A model generated the notes under the pieces. It made no database searches. It was not told where the DNA came from and was given only the letters and a program-made list of their open reading frames with translations. The position numbers and the translations under genes are program-made. Positions 55,421-63,449 of a stretch of DNA of 64,000 nt are shown in pieces (positions within the stretch are counted from its first letter, which is position 1; each line of letters opens with the position of its first letter). Origin of the DNA: Flavobacteriales bacterium. Lineage in GTDB: Bacteria > Bacteroidota > Bacteroidia > Flavobacteriales > TMED113. The stretch is taken from assembly GCA_002714185.1 (NCBI GenBank), contig PAWM01000017.1, forward strand, positions 36,183 to 100,182, read 5' to 3'.

Positions 55421-56572
55421 ATGAAAAAAAAATATACAATTATTACCGCAATGTCAGGTGGAGTAGATTCTAGTGTAGCTGCTTTGCTTTTAAAACAAGC
55501 AGGGCATAATGTAATAGGTTTGTTTATGAGAAATTGGCACGATGAATCTTTAACGACTAATAATGAGTGTCCTTGGATTGAAGACAGTAATGATGCACTT
55601 CAAATTTGTGAACAATTAAATATACCTTTTCAAATAATTGATTTAAGCAAAGAATATAAGGAACGTATTGTAGACTACATGATTAAGGAATACTCCATCG
55701 GCAATACACCTAATCCAGATATACTTTGCAACAGAGAAATTAAATTTGATGTGTTTTTACAATATGCTATGAAACTGAAAGCTGATTTTATTGCTACTGG
55801 TCACTATTGTGTTAAATCAAAATATAAAAATATATATCAATTAAAAAGGGGACGAGACCGAATAAAAGATCAAAGTTATTTTCTTTGTCAAATAAATCAA
55901 GAACAACTAAAAAAAACTATGTTCCCTATCGGGAATTACACAAAGAAAGAGGTAAGAGAAATTGCAGAGGAAAATAATTTAATTACAGCCACTAAAAAAG
56001 ATTCGCAGGGTCTTTGTTTTGTAGGAAAAATAAAATTACCTGAATTTCTTCAAAATCAATTAAAGAAAAAAAAAGGAGACATTATTGAAATCTCCAACAA
56101 AGCCAATCTATATAAATTAAATATAGAAACAGGAGAAGAAAGAAAATATTCTATTTCTGACGGAAAAAAAATTGGTGAGCATATTGGAGCACACTACTTT
56201 ACAATTGGACAAAGAAAAGGGTTAAATATTGGAGGAAAAAAATATCCGATGTTTGTCATAGGTACTGATGTGAAAACTAATACTATATTTGTAGGAATGG
56301 GCAAAAATCACCCTGGATTATTTAGAACTCATCTTAAAATCTACCATCACAATATAAATTGGCTAAGAAAAGATAAAAAATTAAATATTGGCGATGAAAA
56401 AGATTACTTTGTAAGAATTAGACATAGACAAAATCTACAAAAAGCAACTCTCAAAATGACAAAAGATTATTTATTTATAATATTTATGCACTGTCAAAGA
56501 GGAATTGCTAAAGGACAATTTGCTGCATGGTATGAAAATGATGAATTAATTGGATCAGGCCCTATTAATTAA
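55421..56572 (+). CDS. mnmA: tRNA-specific 2-thiouridylase MnmA
   Basis: A 383-residue ATP-dependent enzyme that thiolates U34 of tRNA-Lys, -Glu and -Gln. The PP-loop AMSGGVDSSVAALLL is at the N terminus, followed by NPDILCNREIKF with the first catalytic Cys and DSQGLCFVGK with the second Cys, and HYFTIGQRKGLNIGG. All catalytic residues are present and the length is normal. The C-terminal barrel ends FIMHCQRGIAKGQFAAWY. It ends 1 base from the htpG gene, which points toward it. Confidence 0.97.
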   Translation: MKKKYTIITAMSGGVDSSVAALLLKQAGHNVIGLFMRNWHDESLTTNNECPWIEDSNDALQICEQLNIPFQIIDLSKEYKERIVDYMIKEYSIGNTPNPDILCNREIKFDVFLQYAMKLKADFIATGHYCVKSKYKNIYQLKRGRDRIKDQSYFLCQINQEQLKKTMFPIGNYTKKEVREIAEENNLITATKKDSQGLCFVGKIKLPEFLQNQLKKKKGDIIEISNKANLYKLNIETGEERKYSISDGKKIGEHIGAHYFTIGQRKGLNIGGKKYPMFVIGTDVKTNTIFVGMGKNHPGLFRTHLKIYHHNINWLRKDKKLNIGDEKDYFVRIRHRQNLQKATLKMTKDYLFIIFMHCQRGIAKGQFAAWYENDELIGSGPIN

Positions 56573-56573
56573 A

Positions 56574-58442
56574 TCACAGATTTTTAAAAGAATTATTAAT
56601 ATACTTCGTTAATTCTTCTCCCTTAAGTAAATTATTTGCTAATAATGCAAGGTCTATTGACTGCTTAATTAAATTAGATTTAGCTTTGCCTTTCAATCCG
56701 TTAATTTTATTTATTAATTTATGATTTGAGTTAACAACTAAATTATAAGAATCTGGCATATTACCCATACCCATCATTGGACCACCACCAGTCATGCTCA
56801 TTTCCTTCATTCTTCGCATGAATTCAGATTGAGTAATAGCAATTGGTGATGAATTAGGACTCAAAGAATCAAAAGAAACTATAAAACCTTCTTTGGGTAA
56901 TGCTTTTTCAAATAATGGCTTCAACTTATTTTGATCTTCTTCTGATAGTACAGACTCAATTTTTTCATCTTTTTTAATTAAATTATCAATAATATCACTA
57001 TCAACTCTTACAAAAGAAGCCTTTTCTAGTTTACTTTCCAACTTTTGAATAACATGAGAAACTATAGGACTATCAAGAACTAGTACTTCATAGCCTTTTT
57101 CTTGAGCTTTAGAAACATACATATGTTGTGCATCTAAATTATTTGTGTATAAATATATTGTTTTATCATCTTTATCTTTCTGTTTATCCTTAATATGCTC
57201 ACTAAATTCACTGATTGTATAATACTTTTCCTCAACAGTTCTATATAAGGCGAATTCTTGAGATCTGTCATAAAATTTATCATCAGATAACATTCCATAT
57301 TCAACAATAATATTCATATCACTCCATTTCTTTTCAAAATTTGGACGATCCTTTTTAAACATATCTTTCAATCTATCCGATACTTTCTTACTAATATGAC
57401 TAGATATTTTTTTAACATTAGAATCACTTTGTAAAGCAGATCTTGAAACATTTAAAGGAATGTCAGGTGAATCAATTACACCTTGCAATAAAGCTAAGAA
57501 ATCTGGGACTACTCCTTCTAATGAATCAGTGACAAAAACTTGATTACAATATAATTGTATCTTTTGCCTATTCAAATCCATACCTGCATTAATTTTAGGA
57601 AAATACAAAACACCCGTTAACTCAAACGGAAAATCTACATTAAGATGTATATGAAACAAAGGATCATCAAAATTAAAAGGATATAATTCCTTATAAAAAT
57701 TCTTATAATCTTCGTCCTTTAATTTTTTAGGTGCTATGGTCCAAGCTGGATTTGGATTATTAATAATATTATCTTCTACAACATCCACCTCTTCTCCCTT
57801 TTCATTTTTTTCTTTTTTAGTTTTAGTACCAAATTTTATCTCAACAGGCAAGAACTTACAATACTTACTCAATAAATTTGACAACTTAGTTTCTTCCAAA
57901 TAATCTTCAGAATCTTTATCAATAAACAGCTTTATCTCTGTACCTCTCTCTTGCTTATCATGTTCTTTCAAATTATATTCAGGACTTCCATCACATTCCC
58001 AAAAACAACCTTTTTCTTTTTTAATATGAGATTTAGTAATAATCTGAACTTTTTCAGCTACCATAAATGCAGAATAAAAACCAAGTCCAAAATGCCCAAT
58101 AATTCCGGATTTATCATTTTTGTCCTCATATTTTTTTAAAAAATCCTCAGCACCTGAAAATGCTACTTGATTAATATATTGTTTCACTTCATCTCTACTC
58201 ATACCAATACCCTTATCAATAATTGAGATTGTTTTATCTTTTTTATTTACAACAATTTCAATTGTCAAGTCATTCAAGTCACCTTTAAAAGATCCAATTG
58301 ATGATAATTTTTTTAATTTAGTCGTTGCATCCACAGCATTTGACACAAGTTCCCTAAGAAAAATCTCCTGATCAGTATATAAAAACTTTTTAATAATTGG
58401 AAAAATATTTTCTGCTTGTACTTTAATCTTACCTTTACTCAT
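56574..58442 (-). CDS. htpG: Molecular chaperone HtpG (bacterial Hsp90)
   Basis: A 622-residue Hsp90-family ATPase chaperone. The GHKL ATP-binding domain includes FLRELVSNAVDATTKL, IIDKGIGMSRDE and GHFGLGFYSAFMVA; the middle domain has GVLYFP and NVSRSALQSD. A Met/Gly-rich segment near residue 560 (GGGPMMGMGNM) is usual in Bacteroidota HtpG. Alone on the minus strand, convergent with mnmA and divergent from the gene at 58615. Confidence 0.97.
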   Translation of the reverse strand: MSKGKIKVQAENIFPIIKKFLYTDQEIFLRELVSNAVDATTKLKKLSSIGSFKGDLNDLTIEIVVNKKDKTISIIDKGIGMSRDEVKQYINQVAFSGAEDFLKKYEDKNDKSGIIGHFGLGFYSAFMVAEKVQIITKSHIKKEKGCFWECDGSPEYNLKEHDKQERGTEIKLFIDKDSEDYLEETKLSNLLSKYCKFLPVEIKFGTKTKKEKNEKGEEVDVVEDNIINNPNPAWTIAPKKLKDEDYKNFYKELYPFNFDDPLFHIHLNVDFPFELTGVLYFPKINAGMDLNRQKIQLYCNQVFVTDSLEGVVPDFLALLQGVIDSPDIPLNVSRSALQSDSNVKKISSHISKKVSDRLKDMFKKDRPNFEKKWSDMNIIVEYGMLSDDKFYDRSQEFALYRTVEEKYYTISEFSEHIKDKQKDKDDKTIYLYTNNLDAQHMYVSKAQEKGYEVLVLDSPIVSHVIQKLESKLEKASFVRVDSDIIDNLIKKDEKIESVLSEEDQNKLKPLFEKALPKEGFIVSFDSLSPNSSPIAITQSEFMRRMKEMSMTGGGPMMGMGNMPDSYNLVVNSNHKLINKINGLKGKAKSNLIKQSIDLALLANNLLKGEELTKYINNSFKNL

Positions 58443-58582
58443 TTTAATAATATTTTAAATCTACTAACTCGCGAATTTAATAAAAATAATAAACACACAA
58501 AACTTATATTTATTCCGATGTCTAATTTTAAAAACATTAATTAAAGTAATAATACTTTTTTAATTATTAATTTAAAAAATTG

Positions 58583-58590
58583 TAGATTTG
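58583..58590 (+). promoter_or_regulatory. -7 element for the membrane protein gene at 58615
   Basis: TAGATTTG matches TAnnTTTG. The ATG at 58615 follows after 24 bases. An in-frame TTG (58588) that would extend the next gene is inside this element, which argues for the ATG start. Confidence 0.6.
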
Positions 58591-58614
58591 GAGCTATTAA
58601 ATGCTTTATCTATT

Positions 58615-59250
58615 ATGAATTTCAAATTTCTATCAAAAATCAATGAACAAAAAAATAGATTAATAATGTTTTTATTATCATTTTATGATGATTATAAAAA
58701 ATATCTTCAAATTATTTTACCTACAACAGTTTTACTTCTTGGAATTTGGCTCACTAATATTATACTTCAGCCGATAAAATTTGAAAAAGAACGAGAATAT
58801 AGATATGATTTTATAAAAGAAAAATTAATAGACATAAGAAGTGCACAATTAGCATATAAAGAACGAACAGGCCGATTCACTAACAGTTTTGAAGAATTAG
58901 TACAATTTGTTAAACTAGATTCATTTATATTAGTACAAAAAACCGATACACTTGAAACTTATTACAACGACATATATAAAGAAAATATGGTAAGAGACAT
59001 TACTATTATTGACACTTTAGGTAGAGTAAGTGTTTTAGACTCTCTATTTGGCTCTAACTACCCTATTGATTCACTATCATATGTGCCACCTTTAAATCAA
59101 TTACAATTTGATTTGAATGCTGGTACAATTAATAAATCTAAAATAGATGTACCTGTTTTCGAAGCTAAAGATCCTAGTCCATATGATGCACAAAAACCTT
59201 TAATTATTGGATCAATGATAGAAGCGAATTTAAATGGAAATTGGCAGTAA
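58615..59250 (+). CDS. Membrane-anchored protein of unknown function
   Basis: A 211-residue protein with one membrane helix (about residues 33-53: IILPTTVLLLGIWLTNIILQP) and a long extracytoplasmic part (EKEREYRYDFIKEKLIDIRSAQLAYKERTGRFTNSFEELVQFV). The segment after the helix looks like the pilin/type II pseudopilin-like LAYKERTGRFTNSF start found in several Bacteroidota hypothetical proteins, but no N-methylation motif is present. It precedes DUF3822-rsmD-coaD by 12 bases, suggesting one operon. I cannot assign a role. Confidence 0.72.
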   Translation: MNFKFLSKINEQKNRLIMFLLSFYDDYKKYLQIILPTTVLLLGIWLTNIILQPIKFEKEREYRYDFIKEKLIDIRSAQLAYKERTGRFTNSFEELVQFVKLDSFILVQKTDTLETYYNDIYKENMVRDITIIDTLGRVSVLDSLFGSNYPIDSLSYVPPLNQLQFDLNAGTINKSKIDVPVFEAKDPSPYDAQKPLIIGSMIEANLNGNWQ

Positions 59251-59262
59251 TTTAAAATAAAA

Positions 59263-60051
59263 GTGACTACTGATTTAAAATTAATTATATATATAAATCA
59301 AGATATTTTTTCGTACACAATTTTCAATACCAATAAAAATTGTTTTGAAGAAATCAATCAATATAATCTATTAAGAAATCAGAAAAATCTATCAGAAGAA
59401 ATATTAAAAACAATTGAATCAAATTCAATTTTATCAAAAAATTATAGTAAAATACTATGCGCAGTTGATTTTGAAACATCAACATTCATCCCAATAGAAT
59501 TATTTAATAAAAATAACATCAATCATTATATAAATGACAACAATCAAGAAAATAAAATTGAATATATAAAACAACAGTTTATAGACTGTTATACATTGTT
59601 CACTATCCCGAAAAATATATTAGAAATATTAGAAACTAAATATAATAATATCCACATCAAGCCTTTCGCATCAATAATTGTAGATTATGCGATGCATATA
59701 CACAACAAAAATGATAGCCAAATACTAACTCAAGTTAATAAAAATAATTTTCATATTACATTTGTAAATAATGGACAATTTATTTTTTATAATAAGTTTA
59801 ATTTTGAAAGCACTGACGACTTCTTATATTATTTCATGAATTGTTTACATATATTAGAAATTGACGGTAAAAAAACTAACACATTTGTAATTACTGAACT
59901 TGACAATAAACTAGAATTATTTCAAAAATTAAGTAAGTATTTACAAATTTTATTTCTTGAAAAACCCTCAAACTTTTTGTACAAAAATCAAATTTTAGAA
60001 TATGAAACATATAAAAATCATAAATTATTTAGTCAATTAATATGCGAATAA
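59263..60051 (+). CDS. DUF3822 family protein
   Basis: A 262-residue protein starting at GTG 59263. Its body, with VDFETSTFIPIELF, FTIPKNILEIL and a duplicated RNase H-like (actin-like) pattern, matches DUF3822, a Bacteroidota family whose gene almost always precedes rsmD, as here (10-base overlap). Function unknown; an ATPase-like fold of the FtsA/hexokinase type is suggested by the alternating strands but no phosphate loop is evident. Confidence 0.85.
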   Translation: MTTDLKLIIYINQDIFSYTIFNTNKNCFEEINQYNLLRNQKNLSEEILKTIESNSILSKNYSKILCAVDFETSTFIPIELFNKNNINHYINDNNQENKIEYIKQQFIDCYTLFTIPKNILEILETKYNNIHIKPFASIIVDYAMHIHNKNDSQILTQVNKNNFHITFVNNGQFIFYNKFNFESTDDFLYYFMNCLHILEIDGKKTNTFVITELDNKLELFQKLSKYLQILFLEKPSNFLYKNQILEYETYKNHKLFSQLICE

Positions 60052-60584
60052 TTGCAGGTATCCACAAAAATAGACGACTAGATTTTAAAAATCTTAATAT
60101 TAGACCAACTACAAATTTTGCAAAAGAAAGTTTATTTAATATTTTAAATAATTACTTTGATTTTGAAAAAATATCAGCACTGGACCTGTTCGCAGGTTCT
60201 GGAAATATTAGCTATGAATTTATTTCTAGAGGTTGCAAAAAAATAGTTGCTGTTGAAAAAAATAAAAAATGTATAAATTTTATAAATAAAATAAAATGCA
60301 AATTGACACTTGACAACTTAACGATTTACTGTTCAGATGTTATAAGTTATTTAAAAAAAGAAACACAATCTTATGATGTAATTTTTCTAGACCCTCCATT
60401 TAATTATACACAAAATCAATATGATGAAATAATCCGAATTATTATCAATAATAAACTGTTAAATGAAAATACTATGATTATCATTGAACACGGAAAATTT
60501 ATTAATTTTGATTCTCATCCACTTTATTTAAAAACAAAAAAATATGGACGAGTACATTTTAGTTTTTTAAAAAATGAAAAATAA
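60042..60584 (+). CDS. rsmD: 16S rRNA (guanine(966)-N(2))-methyltransferase RsmD
   Basis: A 180-residue SAM-dependent methyltransferase of the RsmD family. MRIIAGIHKNRRLDF and RPTTNFAKESLFNIL are family starts; SAM motif ALDLFAGSGNISYEFISRG and the catalytic DPPF motif (VIFLDPPFNYT) follow. It methylates G966 of 16S rRNA (E. coli numbering). It overlaps DUF3822 by 10 bases and coaD by 11. Confidence 0.95.
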   Translation: MRIIAGIHKNRRLDFKNLNIRPTTNFAKESLFNILNNYFDFEKISALDLFAGSGNISYEFISRGCKKIVAVEKNKKCINFINKIKCKLTLDNLTIYCSDVISYLKKETQSYDVIFLDPPFNYTQNQYDEIIRIIINNKLLNENTMIIIEHGKFINFDSHPLYLKTKKYGRVHFSFLKNEK

Positions 60585-61044
60585 TTATGCAATATTTCCT
60601 GGAAGCTTTGACCCTATAACATTAGGTCACATAAGTATTATACATAACAGCTTAAAAATATTCCCAACTATCATAGTAGCTATTGGTGTCAATAATAATA
60701 AAAACAATATGTATAGTTTGACAAAAAGAAAAGAATTAATTGAGTCTGTTTTTCAAAATGAACAAAGAATATTAATTAAAGAATATCAAATATTGACAGT
60801 AGATTTTTGTAAAAAAAACAATGCTAATCACATAATACGGGGAGTAAGAAATACCCAAGACTTCAAATACGAAAGAGATATCGCACTTGCTAATGAAGAA
60901 TTAGATAGCAATATCAAAACTATTTTCATTCCAGCAAAAAAAGAACACATATTTATATCCTCTACTATTGTTAGAGAAATCATCACACATAAAGGTGACT
61001 TAACATCTTTCCTACACCCTCAGACAATAAATCAAATAACTTAA
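60574..61044 (+). CDS. coaD: Phosphopantetheine adenylyltransferase
   Basis: A 156-residue nucleotidyltransferase for the penultimate step of CoA synthesis. AIFPGSFDPITLGH carries the HxGH-type site (T/HxGH: TLGH), with IRGVRNTQDFKYERDIALAN and the ISSTIVREI motif in the C-terminal half. Normal length. It overlaps rsmD by 11 bases and converges on the NUDIX gene with a 4-base overlap. Confidence 0.95.
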   Translation: MKNNYAIFPGSFDPITLGHISIIHNSLKIFPTIIVAIGVNNNKNNMYSLTKRKELIESVFQNEQRILIKEYQILTVDFCKKNNANHIIRGVRNTQDFKYERDIALANEELDSNIKTIFIPAKKEHIFISSTIVREIITHKGDLTSFLHPQTINQIT

Positions 61045-61664
61045 TAATTCAAAAAAAAAGTAAATACATCTTTTATTAAAGTATATGTTTTAATTTGATT
61101 TAAATTATGTGACCTGACCCACTTTACCTTTTTTATACCCTCAGAAATCTGCGGAATTAATTCATTCTTACAATTGGAAGACATTAAAAACCATTTTGTT
61201 TCTTTCAGATATATTTTTGATTTAATACAATACATGTGATAAGTCGAAAAAGATTGGGAATTAATATATTTAATTTCAACATTAGTTTCCTCTTTCAATT
61301 CTCTAATTGCAGTTTTTTCAGAATTCTCATTGTTTTCTATTTTTCCTTTTGGCAAATCCCATATTTGATTTTTATAAATCATCAAAACATCTTTATGTTT
61401 ATTTTGCACAACCCCGCCGGCTGCAACAATAAAATTAAATTGTGACTTGAATTTTTTAAAACAACTTAAAGGACTATCAGTAATATAAATAATATTTTTA
61501 TCTAAAAAATAATTTTTTGAATTCAAATAAGTCATTAAGTCTCTATACGATGATATCAATTTATAATCAAATTTTATACTCTTCAGTAAATAATTTTTGG
61601 GATTAGAATCAGGAATAAACGATAAAAAAAAATTATTAATAAAAACTTTATAAATTTGTGACAT
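61041..61664 (-). CDS. NUDIX hydrolase family protein
   Basis: A 207-residue protein with an N-terminal extension of about 75 residues and a NUDIX domain. The Nudix box is complete: GKIENNENSEKTAIRELKEETNVEI (Gx5Ex7REUxEExGU pattern). Substrate (nucleotide or related diphosphate) cannot be predicted. Its start codon (complement 61662-61664) shares two bases with the pyrE start (61663-61665), so the pair is head to head with no intergenic sequence. Confidence 0.92.
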   Translation of the reverse strand: MSQIYKVFINNFFLSFIPDSNPKNYLLKSIKFDYKLISSYRDLMTYLNSKNYFLDKNIIYITDSPLSCFKKFKSQFNFIVAAGGVVQNKHKDVLMIYKNQIWDLPKGKIENNENSEKTAIRELKEETNVEIKYINSQSFSTYHMYCIKSKIYLKETKWFLMSSNCKNELIPQISEGIKKVKWVRSHNLNQIKTYTLIKDVFTFFLNY

Positions 61665-62283
61665 GATAGTTAATAAAAATGATGCTCAAAAAGTTGCAAA
61701 CATCCTGCTTAAAATAAATGCTGTAAATTTACAACCTTCTAATTTTTTTACATGGACTTCTGGCAAAAAATCTCCTATATATTGTGATAATAGAGTTGTT
61801 CTATCATATGTTAGAGAAAGAAAAATCATAATTGATTTATTTTGCTACTATATAAAGAAAAAATTTACTTCAATTGATTACATCGCCGGAGTTGCGACAG
61901 GTGCTATTCCTTACGGTATGTTGATAGCATCAAACCTTGAACTTCCATTTATATATGTAAGAGATAAAGCAAAAAATTATGGAAGACAGAATCAGATAGA
62001 GGGCCACCTGAAACAAAAAAGCCAAGTTATAGTCATAGAAGATTTAATTAGTACCGGAAAAAGCAGTATGAATGCAATTGATGCAATAGAAAAAAAAGGA
62101 TCTAAAGTATGTGGTTTAATGTCAGTATTTACATATAATTTTTTTGACACTAACGATCTTACTATGCCGTACATACCTTTATGTAACTTTTCAACTTTGA
62201 TTAATGTTGCTGTTGAAAAAAAAATAATTAAAAAAGAAGAAATTACCATTCTTCAAAACTGGCACAGTAAAAATTTAATTTAA
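61663..62283 (+). CDS. pyrE: Orotate phosphoribosyltransferase
   Basis: A 206-residue type I phosphoribosyltransferase making OMP from orotate and PRPP in pyrimidine synthesis. FTWTSGKKSPIYCDNR (orotate-binding region), VRDKAKNYGRQNQIEG, and the PRPP loop VIVIEDLISTGKSS are typical. Length is normal. It is divergent from the NUDIX gene with overlapping start codons, and its last 9 bases overlap birA. Confidence 0.96.
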   Translation: MIVNKNDAQKVANILLKINAVNLQPSNFFTWTSGKKSPIYCDNRVVLSYVRERKIIIDLFCYYIKKKFTSIDYIAGVATGAIPYGMLIASNLELPFIYVRDKAKNYGRQNQIEGHLKQKSQVIVIEDLISTGKSSMNAIDAIEKKGSKVCGLMSVFTYNFFDTNDLTMPYIPLCNFSTLINVAVEKKIIKKEEITILQNWHSKNLI

Positions 62284-62994
62284 TATAAAACTGACATCTG
62301 AATACTTAACAACTTCTTTATTTTTCTCGCTAGTTGATACGGTCAAATAACCCTTACTATTTAAATCTAATATTTTCATATTAGTCAATTTACCTTTGAG
62401 AAAAGACGGGACATAACTACTTGAACCGTGTAAATGTGAAAAATATATTTTTTTTATCTCATTTATTTTGGAATAATATAATTCTAACTCACGATTAATA
62501 ATATTAATTAAATCATCTTTATCAATATCATTTGATGTTAATTGTTTAATTGAAATTGCTTTTTTTAATTCAAATGGAAAACAAGTATTATTAATATTTA
62601 ATCCAACACCTGTAATACAGTATTTCAACATATTAACTGAAATTACCTCTGTTAAAATACCTGCAATTTTTTTATTATTAATAATAATATCATTTGGATA
62701 CTTAATCATCGCTTGTAAACCTAAATCACTTAAAACTTTAATTAAAACTACACTCACAAGCATATTTATTTTCCAAGGATTAATTTGCGAATTAGTCAGT
62801 ACTGAAAAGCTGAATGAAAGACTATTTCTGTCTGAAAACCATTTTTTACCCATTGTTCCCCTTCCATTACTTTGATAATTAGCAACTACCATTAAATTAG
62901 ATTTTAATGAAAACCTTTTATATAATCTCTTAATATAATTATTTGTTGAATCTAGAGATTCAAAATAAATTACTTTATTAAATAATTTAGACAT
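62275..62994 (-). CDS. birA: Biotin--[acetyl-CoA-carboxylase] ligase
   Basis: A 239-residue biotin protein ligase of the short type, without a DNA-binding domain. ESLDSTNNYIKRLY, NYQSNGRGTMGKKW (GRGxxGxxW biotinyl-AMP loop), SFSFSVL, YPNDIIINNKKIAGIL (KWPND-like) and GVGLNINN are present. It attaches biotin to BCCP, the partner of the AccD carboxyltransferase encoded at 36199. It is divergent from rsfS, as is common in Flavobacteriia. Confidence 0.94.
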   Translation of the reverse strand: MSKLFNKVIYFESLDSTNNYIKRLYKRFSLKSNLMVVANYQSNGRGTMGKKWFSDRNSLSFSFSVLTNSQINPWKINMLVSVVLIKVLSDLGLQAMIKYPNDIIINNKKIAGILTEVISVNMLKYCITGVGLNINNTCFPFELKKAISIKQLTSNDIDKDDLINIINRELELYYSKINEIKKIYFSHLHGSSSYVPSFLKGKLTNMKILDLNSKGYLTVSTSEKNKEVVKYSDVSFILN

Positions 62995-63052
62995 TTATAA
63001 ATCTTTTAAATAAAAGTTTATTTATTATTAAACTAAAGATTAAATTAAATTA

Positions 63053-63060
63053 TATTTTTG
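63053..63060 (+). promoter_or_regulatory. -7 element for rsfS-ftsH
   Basis: TATTTTTG matches TAnnTTTG and gives a leader of about 60 bases before the TTG start at 63128, or shorter if translation begins upstream at a non-standard codon. No -33 TTG is clear. Confidence 0.5.
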
Positions 63061-63127
63061 TAAACCTTATAATTAATTTTAAAATAATACAATAATTAGT
63101 TCAATTGAAAAAAATAAAAATATAACT

Positions 63128-63448
63128 TTGATTACCGAAGGTATTAAAGAAAAAAAAGGGGATAATATTGTAATAATTGATTTTAATAACATAAAAAATC
63201 CACCTTGTTCTTTATTTGTAATTTGTAGTGCAAAATCAAAAAAACAAGTTAATGCTATAGGAAACAGTATTGAAAAAGTATTATTAGAAAAATTAAATAT
63301 CAAACCATGGCATCAAGAAGGGCGCTTATCAAATTGGAGATTAATTGATTATATGGATATTGTGGTACATATTTTCAAGGAAGAAACTCGAGAATACTAT
63401 AAATTAGAAGAACTATGGGGAGATAGTTTAATAAAAAAAATAAATTAA
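63128..63448 (+). CDS. rsfS: Ribosomal silencing factor RsfS
   Basis: A 106-residue (from TTG) protein of the RsfS/Iojap family, which binds L14 and blocks subunit joining under nutrient limitation. ITEGIKEKKGDNIVIIDF, CSLFVICSAKSKKQVNAIGNSIEKVL, PWHQEGRLSNWRLIDYMDIVVHIF and REYYKLEELWGD match the family well. The start is uncertain: the frame stays open to 63083, and family members usually have 10-15 more residues, but the upstream codons are only ATT/ATA and sense codons. ftsH begins immediately after it. Confidence 0.9.
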   Translation: MITEGIKEKKGDNIVIIDFNNIKNPPCSLFVICSAKSKKQVNAIGNSIEKVLLEKLNIKPWHQEGRLSNWRLIDYMDIVVHIFKEETREYYKLEELWGDSLIKKIN

Positions 63449-63449
63449 A

